Positions 1 to 11,190 of a stretch of DNA of 64,000 bases are shown here, piece after piece. Origin of the DNA: Diadema setosum (Eukaryota; Echinodermata; Echinoidea; Diadematoida; Diadematidae). Where the stretch lies: the NCBI GenBank assembly GCA_033980235.1, contig CM067069.1, positions 37,881,992-37,945,991 on the forward strand, written 5' to 3'. The position numbers and the translations under genes are program-made. The notes under the pieces are model-generated. The model searched no databases. It had not been told where the DNA came from and saw only the letters and a program-made list of their open reading frames with translations. Each line of letters opens with the position of its first letter. The first letter of the stretch is position 1.

Positions 1-770
1 TTCTGCACTGAAGCTCGAAGTAGCCGCATTTCACCGAAACCCTTGCAAGACGTGGCATACTGGAAATCCATTTGGTCAAGTTACCTTCTATTGAGGGTTG
101 ATACTTGGAATCGTAAATTGACAACTCCAGATCTTTAACCTTTAGAAAAGTAAACAAACAAACCAACATATTATAAGAAAATACTGATTAGACACTGTTA
201 TTGCGTAATTTAGGATCAATAAAGAACAATAATTGTCTGAATACAACCGCACAGACGCGATGTTAATACCGAAGGCTAAAATATGTGATGAGATAATATA
301 CCCACGCTACTAATAACTACTATGTGATACTACTTGTATTACAGATATGCTAAATCATTTTTTTTTTCACAAAAAAAAAAAAACGTTGATGAATCCAACG
401 ATATCTTCAAAGGTTTTTTTTTTTTTTTATTGTTCCATATTTCACATTTCAACAAATACATAAAGCATAAACATCACAATACAAAAGCCTGGATGAATTG
501 TCAGGTACAGCTTATAAGACAATAAACATGTGAAATATGAGGAATCTACATAGAAGCATTGCTTGTAGGGTGTAGATTCCCAGATGCGGATGTGAGATTA
601 TTTCTTACTTGGTATATATAATTAAAGGAATTACAATTTGTGAATTGGAGAAATATAAACGCCAAAAAGTAAAAAGAAAAAGAAAAAACAAAGAAAACAA
701 TGTCCGCGGCACAAAACTTCTTGAGAGTTGCGTGATCACCCGAGCGAGGTACAAGTCAGATGCAGTGTAC
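1..770. other. AT-rich intergenic stretch, no gene seen
   Basis: Low-complexity A and T runs occur around 358-385 and 414-430. Short open frames here are composed of these runs and show no recognisable protein motif. I see no RNA gene. Confidence 0.6.
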
Positions 771-775
771 AATAG

Positions 776-836
776 CAGGGCCCTGTTTTATCAAGATAAA
801 GTTAGCGTTGATTGTGAAATCAACGCTAACTTTATC
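776..836. repeat. Transposon-like end followed by a perfect 19-bp hairpin
   Basis: The segment begins with CAGGGCCCTGTTTTATCA (776-793). Bases 795-813 and 818-836 are perfect reverse complements (19 bp) separated by the 4-nt loop GTGA. The first part recurs inverted at 4862-4877, so it is probably the terminus of a dispersed element. No partner terminus was found nearby. Confidence 0.6.
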
Positions 837-1408
837 CAACTTGAAGTCTGCTATTTAAATCAACTGCAAGTTTCCGTTTTACGAAGAGACTTAATAGTCG
901 ATTATAGTTATAGCTCATTACCATGACTTAATTATTGATTTAGTCAAAAGTAAAATATGGGACGAGGCTGGTTTCCGGTACTGTCTGCTTAAAAACAAGA
1001 CAATACATTAAGCAAAACAAACAACAAAAACATGATTGTTTGCCATGGCCACTGATTCGTAGTCTGCTAGTGCGACGCAGTATCATTAGCGCTATACAGC
1101 CGCTGAATTAGAAATATTAAGTTTGCAACAAAACCGCAAAATACGCCGTTTTGCGTTGTATTGAAAAAAGTAGGTCGATATAGATCTAGCACATACCGAG
1201 CTCAACGAAAATCTGCGTACGCGTGTACCGTAAAGATTCCGCACATACGTAGGATTACTTCAAGTCTTAATTCAATAGGCTGAAGTCCTGTGTGTTTTAA
1301 TACGTGTAGGATTATGGAAACTTGTGAGAGTGTGGTGATTACAGTAGCTTGTTTTTACCTCTACGGCGCAGATCGGCTTTGTAAAGAATAGATCGCAAGT
1401 CTACATCA
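837..1408. other. Unassigned stretch, no gene seen
   Basis: Neither strand shows a convincing coding region or repeat structure here. Confidence 0.5.
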
Positions 1409-1438
1409 TCAACATGTCGAAATTCTAGAATGACTTAG

Positions 1439-1711
1439 GCTGCGTTTATCAACTTTCCCCAGTTTAAACGACTTTCGAAAGCCCTTTCGATAGCCCTTTC
1501 GATAGCCCTTTCCATAGCCCTTTCGAAAGCCCTTTCCATAGCCCTTTCGAAAGCCCTGTCCACTCCCTGTACCATTAATGTGCCGCTTGTTTTCGTCGGC
1601 TGCGTTTATCAACTTTCCATAGCCCTTTCCATAGCCCCTTCCATAGCCCTTTCGAGAGCTCTTTCCAAAGCCCTGACTGCCTGTACTATTAATGTGCCGC
1701 TTGTTTTCTAA
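1439..1711. repeat. 12-bp minisatellite in two larger repeat units
   Basis: A 12-bp word close to TAGCCCTTTCGA is repeated many times with A/C substitutions. Two larger units each start near CTGCGTTTATCAACTTTCC and end near ATTAATGTGCCGCTTGTTTTC. Because 12 is divisible by three, the minus strand stays open over 1409-1741 and would encode a Gly-Tyr-Gly-Lys / Arg-Lys-Gly-Phe-rich 110-residue peptide. I read this as a by-product of the repeat, not a demonstrated gene. The word TGCGTTTATCAACT is shared with the array at 3149-3507. Confidence 0.7.
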
Positions 1712-1783
1712 GAAGGGACGGCGAAAAGCAATTACCATCATAAAGACATATCTTCCTTTGAGAGTGAGGAGTCATGATACAAT

Positions 1784-2530
1784 GGGCCGGATGCATAAAC
1801 GCTAGCAATTGCTTGTGCTAGCCTTTTACTCGAATCCGTATGCATAAAAACAAGCAATTGCTTGCGAGCAGAAGCTCTTGCTAGCAAGTACAAGCAATTG
1901 CTTGCTGTCCGCAAGCAATTGCTTAGAGACCAAGCATTTGCTTAAAAACGTATGCATAAAACATACCTTTTGCTAGTTCTTGCTAACAATTGCTTACGAT
2001 TTTCCAAGCTCTGTAAAATGAGCTTGAGCTTTTGCTTATCTGGGACGTTCCCTTTTAAGTATCATTTTCATATTCATGGGAGAAAGACAACAATTGTGAA
2101 GGAGTGGTATAGATCTACAAGAAATCACTCTTAAGTAGAGTAAGAGATTTTTCATTTCAACAACGGGAATGTCCAGTGGTTAGCACGCAAAATTTGATGA
2201 AAAACAGGTAGGATGTCTCACTTCGGTGGAGAGCAAGGAGACGTCTCTCCACGTGCGATCTGGCAGATGCGGGCTATTTTTAAGCAGTGATGGGAATCAG
2301 CCAGTAATACGAGTGTTAGTATAGTTGTGTGTGTGTGCGTCTGTGTGTGCATTTATGAGTGTCATTTCATAGCTCGTCTGCTATGTCAGGAAATGTTTCT
2401 GCACACACATGCCCTTTCAAATGCATGCTGCCACACGCGCCTTTGTTCTTGTGTTCGCACAGGCGTGACGTCCCTTTTGTTGAAAACGCAAGCAATTGCT
2501 TGTGCGCGTGCGGGACAAGCAAAAGGTATA

Positions 2531-2569
<39 letters not shown>

Positions 2570-2860
2570 ATTTCATATGAGCGTTGTTATGATCACTATA
2601 CTGCTATGTCAGGTTCCAGCTCACACATGCCCCTATGAAATACCTAATACGAAGCACGCCTAGTGTTCGCACAAACGTGACGCTATTGTTCGAACCCTAA
2701 GCAATTGCTTGCTGAATGCAAGCAAAAGGTATGTGCACAAGCAAAAGATTATGCATATGTATTTAAGCAATTGCTTGAGCTACACCTTTTACTAGACGAG
2801 CTTGTGCTTTTGCTTGAAGCAATTGCTTACAAGCAATAACTTGTTTTATGCATTCGGCCC
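1784..2860. mobile_element. Palindrome-rich MITE-like element with inverted ends and AAT flanks
   Basis: The ends match in inverted orientation: GGGCCGGATGCATAAA on the left and the complement of TTTATGCATTCGGCCC on the right. The flanks are AAT (1781-1783) and AAT (2861-2863), compatible with a 3-bp TSD. The interior has many copies of the palindrome CAAGCAATTGCTTG and its half-sites, plus two related ~220-bp units (about 2320-2530 and 2545-2755), each containing a TG microsatellite, a CTATGTCAGG word and an AAGCAATTGCTTG core. No transposase is visible, so this is non-autonomous or satellite-like. Superfamily unknown. Confidence 0.65.
2533..2569. repeat. (TG)n microsatellite
   Basis: An uninterrupted GT/TG run inside the palindrome-rich element. 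A shorter interrupted TG run lies at about 2325-2350 in the sister internal unit. Confidence 0.9.
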
Positions 2861-3148
2861 AATGCCACATGAATCAATTGTCTTCCTATCTGTGAGGCAG
2901 CGCCAGCACACATACTTCAAATATTTCTGAGTAGCGGCATGAGACATGGGATCAAAGGGAATGAGACTGTTGTTACTTTATTTCTCAAACCTTGTTGGTG
3001 AGAGAAATACTCCTTGTTCCAAGCATATGCGTGCATTACACACAGCTGTATGTATACACCTGTGTACACGTACTCGTGTGCACTTTACGTGGCGCGCGTC
3101 TTTTCAGAAACTGGAAACGCATGGTTACGCAACCGCAGTATATGGCGA

Positions 3149-3507
3149 CCTAAAGGGCTTTCAAAACAGCTTTGTGTTTATCAACTTCGAAACGCTTTTA
3201 CAAACAGGTTTCTGATAACCTGTTTAAGAAACCTGTTTGGATCGCCACAAATTTCGGGCTTTCGAAAAGGCTTTCCTAAAGGGCTTTCAAAACAGCTTTG
3301 CGTTTATCAACTCGTGAAAATTCCTTGAAAGCTGTTTGGATAACCTGTTTCTGCCGAGAAAGGAGAGTTGATAAACGCACCCTTTCGTAAAAGGCTTTCC
3401 TAAAGGGCTATCAAAACAGCTTTGCGTTTATCAAATCGTAAAAATTCCTTGAAAGCTGTTTGGATAACCTGTTTCTGCCGAGAAAAGGAGTTGATAAACG
3501 CACCCTT
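3149..3507. repeat. ~124-bp tandem repeat, about two and a half units
   Basis: The block AAAAGGCTTTCCTAAAGGGCT recurs with a period of 124 bp (3265 and 3389). Each unit contains TTTGCGTTTATCAA and ends with its inverted partner TTGATAAACGCACC, so each unit can fold back on itself. A more diverged partial unit starts near 3149. The array shares words with the minisatellite at 1439-1711. Confidence 0.75.
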
Positions 3508-3721
3508 AGACGTTCTAATCAGCAGTACACCACTACGTGTTACGGTAAGTACAAACGACTCCCTGAACGTTATCTAAAAACCAGTTGGGCCTAACGTTAA
3601 GCTGGATCTCAATTTACTGTCGTACTCTGTATCTGTATCTGTATGGTTTAGTCAGCAAAATGTCCGGAAAGACACATCCAAGCTAACTTGTAGAAAACCA
3701 CTACGTGTGGATAGAGCGCGA

Positions 3722-4120
3722 CTATTGAAATTGCATCAAATTTTGCTTGAACAGGGACAATGATGGGCATTGAACCACTGCGTTGGGGAGTTGGTTCCAG
3801 TCTTTAACAGTCGTTATGAAGAAGGAATCCCGGAAAACTGTAGCTCTGTGTCGTTGTTGAATAAATTTTTGATTATTGCCTCTGGTGTCACGTGCGTTGG
3901 GTTGAACATAATTATATAGGGGGACGTTGACTAAACCGTTTTTCATTTTGTACAACATGCAAAGCCTCTGATGCTTTCTCCTTGTCTGGAGCGATTCCCA
4001 GCCCAACTCGGATAATGCCCTTGTAACAGATCCCTCTTCCCTGGTATAGGTGTTCGTGCAGAATCTGGCTGCCTGCCGTTGGATTCGCTCGAGAGAATTA
4101 ATGGAGTGTTTAACTCGGTG
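3722..4120 (-). pseudogene. LINE reverse transcriptase C-terminus, 5'-truncated relic
   Basis: Minus-strand translation matches the C-terminal tail common to jockey/CR1-like non-LTR retrotransposons. In order it reads INSLERIQRQAARF, then ALSELGWESLQTRRKHQRL, then VKDWNQLPNAVV near the end, followed by a stop at the 3' side. The frame is open back to a stop near 4116. The ERIQRRAAR...LGW..L..RR architecture is what identifies it. The palm domain and endonuclease are absent, as expected of 5' truncation during target-primed reverse transcription. No function is expected from this copy. Confidence 0.8.
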
Positions 4121-4124
4121 CTAT

Positions 4125-4640
4125 ATAGAATTAAACTCTTTATTTTCTGTATAGATTTCTATGCCTACTAAACTCTTAATTAGTATCTATTGCCGAACTA
4201 TCTATACGTAGGCTTACGCACGTCAGAAATCACTGGTTTCCTCGCATATGGGTTCTTTACTTTGGCAAGATATGCATTACACACAGACGCGGTTCCAGTT
4301 CCAGTACTGTATAATTATGTACTCGGTTACTTGCTTGCTGGCGATAGCTTTTACTGGCGGGCGGACGGCGTGCCGAGGCGCCGGGCGCGCAGGCTGGGAT
4401 TGCGACTGCTGTCGAGGGTGTTTGCGTGCAGCAGTCGCGTAAGCAATGCCTGCCGATCGTGAATTTCATGCAAGGAAAAGACCATAATTACAGGAAAGAA
4501 ACGCAACAAAATGTTAGAGAAAGGTTAGCATTTAACAGACAAACATTTGTGACAAGACCCCAGCTAGACTAGGAAAGTGTGACAGTCATCTTTCATCTGT
4601 AAATTGCCTTACAATTGAGTCTACCTAGACTGTTTCTACT
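4125..4640. other. Unassigned stretch with a short GC-rich patch
   Basis: Bases about 4350-4445 are conspicuously GC-rich compared with the surroundings. Open frames over the patch exist on both strands, but none has a recognisable motif. No gene is called. Confidence 0.4.
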
Positions 4641-4659
4641 TAAAGTTGATATTTATCAC

Positions 4660-4877
4660 CTGTTAAGTTAATCATAGATTTGGAGCGGTTGAGAAAACTT
4701 ATGTGTTGATTTTTTAGGAAGTTGGAGTTGATGTCAACTCTGGGTGTCTTGATAAGACGGACTTCAAGTGGATTTGGAAGTTAATCATAGATTAAGTGGA
4801 CTTAGAGTTGATTTGAGAGGTTAATCATAGATTATTTTGACTTAACGTTAAATTTATCTTTTGATAAAACAGGGCCC
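4660..4877. repeat. Diverged element with three direct repeats and an inverted shared terminus
   Basis: GTTAATCATAGATT occurs at 4667, 4780 and 4820. The right edge, TGATAAAACAGGGCCC (4862-4877), is the reverse complement of the terminus at about 778-793, so the two belong to one dispersed family. The left end was not resolved. Confidence 0.5.
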
Positions 4878-5009
4878 CGAGGTATCAAATGTGTACAAAG
4901 GAAGTTCAGGAGATAATACAGAAATCACGAGCGAGGCACATGTTACATAATCGATAATGTCAGTAATGTGAAGTATGAAGAGAGAATGTCGAGGAGGATT
5001 GAAGAATAG

Positions 5010-5335
5010 CTATAGATATGAATTCAGAAAAACTAGTTTAAGTTTATGCTTAAATGAATAAAGAGACTGAGATTGGATTATTTCTCTATCCACCTCTTTC
5101 CAAAATTTAGGTCCTGTAGTGGTTATTGTTTTTAAAGCAGATACGGTCCGTACAGGAGAAAGATGAAAAGAATCTTTTTGTCTAGTAGGGTAAGAATGAA
5201 CTTCAGTATTTTTGACAAACATCGAAGAAAACACATCAGGTTTCTAAAGCATTACAAAAGAAGGACCGAGCTTATGTACCAAATCACAACGTTCATATCG
5301 ACTATTGTAATGGTTCAAGGCCATGCAGACTAGTG
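5010..5335 (-). pseudogene. LINE reverse transcriptase C-terminal relic
   Basis: The minus strand reads SSMFVKNTEVHSYPTRQ, then a GPKFWKEVDREI segment and a FKHKLK tail. This is the recognisable C-terminus of jockey/CR1-type reverse transcriptases (consensus VHSYNTRQ...GPKLWN.LP..I...LSTFKKKLK). Upstream of a stop, the same frame weakly continues into a segment of the HKLxxxF type. A related fragment lies at 16081-16327. The fragment lacks catalytic motifs and is dead. Confidence 0.72.
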
Positions 5336-6080
5336 ATTTTTTTTTTTGCCACGTTCTTTTCCCAAATATGGTGAACAGTGTATTCGTCAGCCTTATGCTT
5401 CAATATGTGACCAGGCACTAATGTAAGAATGCAAAAAGTAATTCGAGTTCAAATGCATATTACGAGTGACCAGAATCATGGTAATTGAGTCAAATCGTAG
5501 TAGGTCTGGCATGTCGAATATTTTCTTTTTGTTCGTCTTTTCCCTTCTGTCTTCTTCCTTCTGTCTAATAGACAGTTCAATCTCCTTTTCTTGAGTGTTA
5601 TGGTAAGGAACGGGGTAAACTTTTACAATTAATTATATCATCTAAAATGACAGACATAGAAAATTTGTATAGAAAGTATAAATATCCCAACACCATCAAA
5701 TGAGATAACTCTATCGTCATCAATACCATATACATACGATTTTTTTTTTGTCCTCCCCTACATCATTCTCACCCTAACACGCCTTTTACTATCATTTATT
5801 TCTTTCTTTTCTACTAATCTGTTTGTTTTTACCTTTGATCTGACCTAAATTATCCCAGAAAGGGTATTCTGATTTTAAATGTGTGACCGTCACATAATAT
5901 GCACTGTTATCAGAGATCTTATCAATAGATTAAAAAACCTAAAAGGCAACACAGGTATGAAATGGAAATTATGCATAAGCTCTACTTCCTGTTAACTTTA
6001 CCAGACATAATGACGCTGAGTCAGCTGATGTTGGAAAGAACTTTTCAGACAAGACGTCGCATGTCAGAGTTAAGCTCGAA
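5320..6080 (+). repeat. Dispersed repeat, uninterrupted copy
   Basis: Several blocks align in the same order with 26150-26638 plus 27763-27935, for example TTTTCTTGAGTGTTATGG against TTTTCTTGAGAGTTATGG and GATGCTGAGTCAGC against GACGCTGAGTCAGC. In the other copy the segment is split by two piggyBac-like MITEs, so this copy serves as a near-empty reference. Identity is low and no protein was recognised. Confidence 0.6.
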
Positions 6081-6239
6081 AGTCGTATTAACAGAAAATT
6101 GAAATACATTTAGATAGTACTATTTTAGGTTGTCAAGCATGATAGAAAATAATGTTGATTCTTCTTTGTTTATTTGATTATAAAACAAGTTGATTAATGT
6201 ACAACACTTTTTGTAATACACATCACCATGAGCCCGGTT

Positions 6240-6850
6240 CTTCCCGAAATGTGAACTTTCTGTATTGCTTACAACATGAGATATGGGTCAAAATATACAT
6301 TCTGGTATGGCAGCCACTTTGAATTCCAAGATGGCCACCTATGATATCAAAATGAGCCATCGTTTCAGAAAAAAGATGTTTCAGAATGTCTGATAGCATA
6401 CGGATGCTCTTTGCCCCAAATAGAACCTTAGGCCTACACAATACATACAATATGAGATACAGGCCCAATTACATTTGTTATGATGGCCATTTTGAATTTT
6501 GAATGAATAAAATGATCCATCATTTTAAAAAAAATGCAAATTAGCATGTCTGACATCATAAGCATATTTCCCCCAAAACTTTATACTTTCCATAATGCTT
6601 ACAACCTGAGATATGGGTAGAACTATATTTAGTTATGGCGGCCATTGTGAATTTCAAGATGGCTGTGTAAAATTGTATCAAAACAATCTACAATATCAGA
6701 AAATGGTGTATCAGAACGTCTGACATCATAAACATGCCTTCTGCATCAATTTTGAACCTTCTATGATGCTCACATTATGAGAATTGGGTCAAAATACAGT
6801 TTGCTATGGCGGCCATTTTGACATTCAAAATGACGGCTGAAGACGTGGTC
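6240..6850. repeat. Four-unit tandem repeat, ~170-bp period
   Basis: Blocks of the form GCTTACAACATGAGATATGGG, then TATGGCGGCCATTTTGAAT, then CAAGATGGC recur at about 6266, 6436, 6594 and 6768. Units are diverged but keep the GGCCATTTTGAA core, which resembles YY1 sites (reverse strand AAAATGGC or AAGATGGC). No open frame spans the array. Confidence 0.75.
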
Positions 6851-7569
6851 GGAAAAAATGGAATTAAAGTTTTTTTTTGGAATCAGCACCCCCAAATTGA
6901 CCAAGTTAGCTAAAAAAATAAATTTTGGCACGAAAATCTCACGGGACCCAATATTTTAACATAGCAGACTGTACTAAAAGTGCAGTCGATTGTTGGAAGC
7001 AGGTACATACGCAGCTCGCGTGAAATGAACAACTTTACAAGCTACAACCTAAACTACAGCCATACCACTATTCGTACATGCATAAATGGCCAAATACGAG
7101 TTCTTCCGAAATCTTTCGCACGCCTTTTTTGTCGATCGGGTACTTGTATTCGTAAATAAACCGCTACCACATAACAGTAGGCCTACTTCTTGACCGAAAG
7201 ATCGGTCTGTATCTGTCCGTCTGGGAATGATCCGCGGAGACTGCGTCTGGCTTCACGGTAACCGCAGCAGCGACCCCATACGGACAAATACGTACCGTAG
7301 AGGGGTCGCACAGCAAACCTATACCTGTCACGGAAGCACCTGATATGGCTAAGCATTTACGAGACCAGAGACCAAAATAGAGGGTTTTATACTGAAATTA
7401 GTAGCCTTACTCTTAAATAAGATACTTACAATCACGGCAGGCGAAGTCGATTTACAATATGATCTGTTTTTAGAGCAATGTGAAAGAGTTTATCCGAGGT
7501 TTTTATAGTCCTACCGCATTTCGTATTGTAGTACGACTTACACAGCGCATGCGCTAATATGGATGAAAC
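6851..7569. other. Unassigned stretch, no gene seen
   Basis: Mixed-composition sequence with a poly-T run near 6871. No coding or RNA signal was recognised. Confidence 0.45.
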
Positions 7570-9090
7570 CAGTGGCGTATCTAGGGAAAACGGCGCCCGG
7601 GGCAAGCACGAAAATTGCGCCCCTAATTTTTGAAAAAGTGTTCAACCCCACCACCATCCCGGTAGGGACTTTAAACAAAGTCCACATGATGCTTTTTCAA
7701 GCACTTAAAAGGGATCTTTTGAGGGTGATTTAAATGTAATGAACTTTGATAGATTTTGGCGAGCGAGCGCAGCGAGCGAGCCGAAAACTTTTGTATTTCA
7801 GCCTACAAAACATGGAATTCTTGTCATTTTTTGCTTACCAAATCTTACAATTCTAATCAAGATATAGTGACGGCCTTATGAATAACGATTTATAGCAAAA
7901 AAAAAACAAAACTGAGGACTTTAAAAAATACTCTAAATTAGTGCGCGCGAGTGAGCTGAAATTTGTATATGTCCTCGTCATTATCACGTATTGTTCTTAT
8001 CTTTTTTTATATAAATTCTGGCGAGCGAGCGCAGCGAGCGAGCAGAAAATTTTTGTATTTCAGCTTACAAAACATGGAATTCTTGTCATTTTTTGCTTAT
8101 TAAACCTCACAATTATAGTGACGACCTTATAGATAACGATTTATACCAACAAACTAAGGACTTGAAAAAAATACTCTAAAGTAGTACGAGCGAGTGAGCC
8201 GAAATTTGTATATTTCTGCGTCATCATTACGTTTTTTTTGTCTTATCTTTTTTTTTGCGCCCCCCTCCCCCGTATCTTCGAAACCGTTGGCGTCCTCTTT
8301 TGATCCAATCGGCGATCGCTTCAGAACGAATGAAATTTCAGTCGCTGCTCCGTGTAACATTTTTCCTGCTAAATATAAAATGACATGACTGAACACAATA
8401 GACATTATCATTTTGTCCGCGTCATCGTCACGTTTTGTTCTTATCTTCTTCTCTCTTTTTTTATACAAATTTTGGCGAGGGAGCGCAGCGAGCGAGCCGA
8501 AAATGTTTGTATATCAGCTTACAGACCATGAAACTCTTGTCATTTTTTGCTTATTAAATCTTACAATTCTAATCAAGATATAGTGAGGGCTTTATAGATA
8601 ACGGAGTGCAAATGCTCTACAGGACAAGAGGTGTCAGATGACTGTCATGATACTGATAAGCTAGACTAGGCTTGGCCTTATTAGTGCTCCTTGTGAATAA
8701 TGAGCCGGCCGGATATTCCCTTGGGTAAACTCCTTAAACTGCCGGAGAACAGGGCGATGAGATAAAGCTCCATGTATGTTCTGGTAGGTGTAGCCATAGC
8801 TTAGCCATGCAGATCTAGTGAACGTGATAAAAACATGTCACCAGTGTCACTGAATAGTAACTTCTGCCCTGTTGCTTTGTAACATCTAGCAACTCACAGA
8901 TGCAACAAGTTGTTCCTGCGACCGTCTCAGCCTTGCTGTGCCGTCGACCCACTGGGCACCTTGCCAAGGGATGCTGCAGTGCGCTGGGCAGCATCGACAT
9001 CTTTAGCGCAGCCTACTTTTTTATGAGATTAGTACAACTGATTATTCACCTACAGCTACTGCGTACGAGGTAACCGACGCCCCACGTTAT

Positions 9091-9834
9091 ATGGCAGTGG
9101 TGGAAAATGAGCAAAGTCCATATAGCAACACTACCGCATTCGGGTTAACCGATGGAGACTTGAGAAATGGTAGAGTCCATAGTGGTTCCAAAGGAACAAA
9201 GCAAGTGTTTAATCGAGCAGCTTGGAACGTTCGTACAACCAATGACAGTGTTAATTCCCTACGACCGGAAAGAGCTACAGCTATTATCTGCCGGGCTCTG
9301 GGGGAAGCAGATGTTGACATTTGTGCACTTAGTGAGGTGCGTCGTCCAGGTACTGGAAACGTTAAGGAAAGAAGTCACACAATATATTGGAGTGGAGGAA
9401 AAGACAAAACTGCAGGAGTGGGATTTGCTGTTTCTAACAAATTTAGTCACATCAACCCAGTACCCATCTCCGATAGGATCATGACAGCTCATGTCAAGCT
9501 GAAGAACAATGTCCATCTCTCATTAATCAGCGTCTATGGACCTACAATGCAACGACCTGAACTCGAGAAAGAACAATTTTATGAGCAGCTCGGTGAGTGT
9601 ATCACCAGTGCCAAAGGAGATGGCATTATTGTGCTTGGTGACTTCAATGCTCGTGTTGGTAAAGACTGGGAGTCCTGGCCATCAGTCATAGGCAGGCATG
9701 GAGTAGGTCACATGAACTCTAACGGCCTTATGCTATTAGAGTTCTGCACCCGGATGAAGCTTTCAATAATGGGTACTATGTTCCAGCTGAAAAACCGGCT
9801 CAAAAACACTTGGCAACAAGGAGCAGCGTTGTAA
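9091..9834 (+). pseudogene. LINE apurinic-type endonuclease domain, truncated by deletion
   Basis: This is a 247-residue frame with the exonuclease-endonuclease-phosphatase fold that nicks target DNA for retrotransposition. Visible motifs are WNVRT (45-49), the acidic ALSEVR motif (79-84), SVYGPT (147-152), and the catalytic VLGDFNARVG (181-190, with Asp and Asn of GDFN). SNGLMLLEFC (210-219) follows in the usual place. The family normally continues through TW.HP......IDY and SDH motifs into a linker. Here the frame reaches NTWQQGAAL and stops at 9832-9834, so the end of the nuclease domain and the start of the RT are missing. The chosen ATG is only the first in-frame one; translation was not demonstrated. 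Confidence 0.8.
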
Positions 9835-11042
9835 TCTACACATTGCTTTTATAGATTTTACCAAAGCTTTTGACTGTGTTAATCGAGAGCTTCTTTATGC
9901 AATATTACAGAAGCTGGGATGTCCAAAAATTTGAATGCATTATCAAGAAACTGTATTCGAATGTACATGCCAGACTTCTCATCAATGGTGAACTTTCGGA
10001 CTCAATAAACTACAATAGTGGAGTAAAACAAGGTTGTAAATTAGCTCCTGCACTTTTTGGAATTTATGCCGCTGTACTCCTCCATCTAGCCTTTAAAGAT
10101 GTTGATCCTTTCTACAGTATCAAAGTGCGTTTCAGATATGATGGAGATATTTTTGATTTGCGTCGCCTAAAAGCCAAAACTAAGATACTCACAGATTATA
10201 TAAGAGAAGCTCAATATGCTGATGATATTGCCATTTTCTGTAATGAGTCTTCTGCACTACAGACTCTTTTATCTGCATACAACACATTATCCCTAAAGAT
10301 AGGTCTACGTATCAACATTAAGAAGACAGAGACAACGAGTGTGGGAGAGCAAGTTGATGTCTACATTGATGGAAATAAACTTTGTAGAGTTGACCGTTTC
10401 AAATATCTTGGCAGTTACATTACCAAAGACTGCAAAGGAGATGAAGAACTCAAGGCACGCATTCAAGCCGCATCATGTGCAATGGGAAGATTGAGGCAAA
10501 GAGTATTTCAGTGTCGGGATCTGACTACTGAAACAAAACTCAAAGTGTATAACCAATGTGTGACCCCTTTACTGCTATATGGGAGTGAAACATGGACACT
10601 CTATCGGCGCCATATAAAGCAGCTCAGGACCATTCAACAACGACACCTTAGGTCTATTCTCCACATCAAGTGGGACCACTTTGTCACAAATGATGAAGTA
10701 TTGGAACAGGCAAAAACACTTGACATTGAAACCACCCTCGTTAAAAATCGACTACGATGGGTTGGTCATGTTGTGCGAATGGAAGCTGCCAGACCTGTCA
10801 AGGAGCTCTTTTTTGGAGAGCTTGATGATGGCTCTCGCAGTATAGGACGCCCTCATCTGAGATACAAAGATACAATCAAAGACATTCTGAGGATAGCCGA
10901 TGTCCTTCACAACTGGAGAGACCATGTTGATGACAGACATGAATGGCGGAAATTCACTCATGATGACAGCATGAAAATTGATCATCAGAGGAAGGAGGTT
11001 AACAAGTTGAGAAGAGAAAAGCGTCACCAACAACAGTCAAGA
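9817..11042 (+). pseudogene. LINE reverse transcriptase, fingers missing, one frameshift
   Basis: Just before the endonuclease stop, another frame (phase of 9842) reads NLHIAFIDFTKAFDCVNREL, RT motif A with its catalytic Asp. It stops after KLGCPKI. The rest continues in a different frame from an A-run at about 9924-9928: VKQGCKLAPALFGIY (motif B), QYADDIAIF (motif C, the YADD box), GLRINIKKTE, VDRFKYLGSYIT, then a long C-terminal region with ETWTLYRRHIKQL, LRWVGHVVRM and GRPHLRYKD. A one-base indel at the A-run therefore broke the frame. The upstream finger motifs were lost in a deletion joining the endonuclease to motif A near 9817. The C-terminus ends at 11042 with a basic QQQSR tail. Confidence 0.82.
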
Positions 11043-11135
11043 TGAAAAAAATGGACTTTTGTTTTGATGTTTCTTTTGAATTTTTGGTAATCTCATCTTG
11101 TAAATTGTATTTTTTGCCCGTGTCGGGATTCAGGC

Positions 11136-11137
<2 letters not shown>

Positions 11138-11180
<43 letters not shown>

Positions 11181-11190
11181 GATAGATAGA
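11138..11190. repeat. (TA)n/(GATA)n tail of the LINE
   Basis: A TA run grading into GATA repeats lies directly upstream of the right TSD. This is the 3' terminal simple repeat of the inserted LINE. Confidence 0.85.

Larger units (their letters stand above)
8604..11190 (+). mobile_element. Damaged non-LTR retrotransposon nested in the hAT-like element
   Basis: The element is bracketed by TAGATAACG at 8595-8603 and again at 11191-11199, a 9-bp target-site duplication; the flanks otherwise continue one hAT-element unit (compare 8132-8160 with 11191-11225). About 480 bp of leader precede an endonuclease reading frame and then a reverse-transcriptase frame. The 3' end is a (TA)n/(GATA)n tail instead of poly-A. 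The endonuclease/RT style (LRWVGHVVRM, FGEL, GRPHLRYKD) resembles RTE-like elements often annotated as craniofacial development protein 2-like; clade assignment is tentative. Internal deletion and frameshifts make the copy inactive. Confidence 0.82.

Noticed and set aside
2327..2638. Overlapping open frames on both strands across TG repeats
   Set aside because: They read as Cys-Val or His-Thr strings produced by the microsatellite and have no protein motif.
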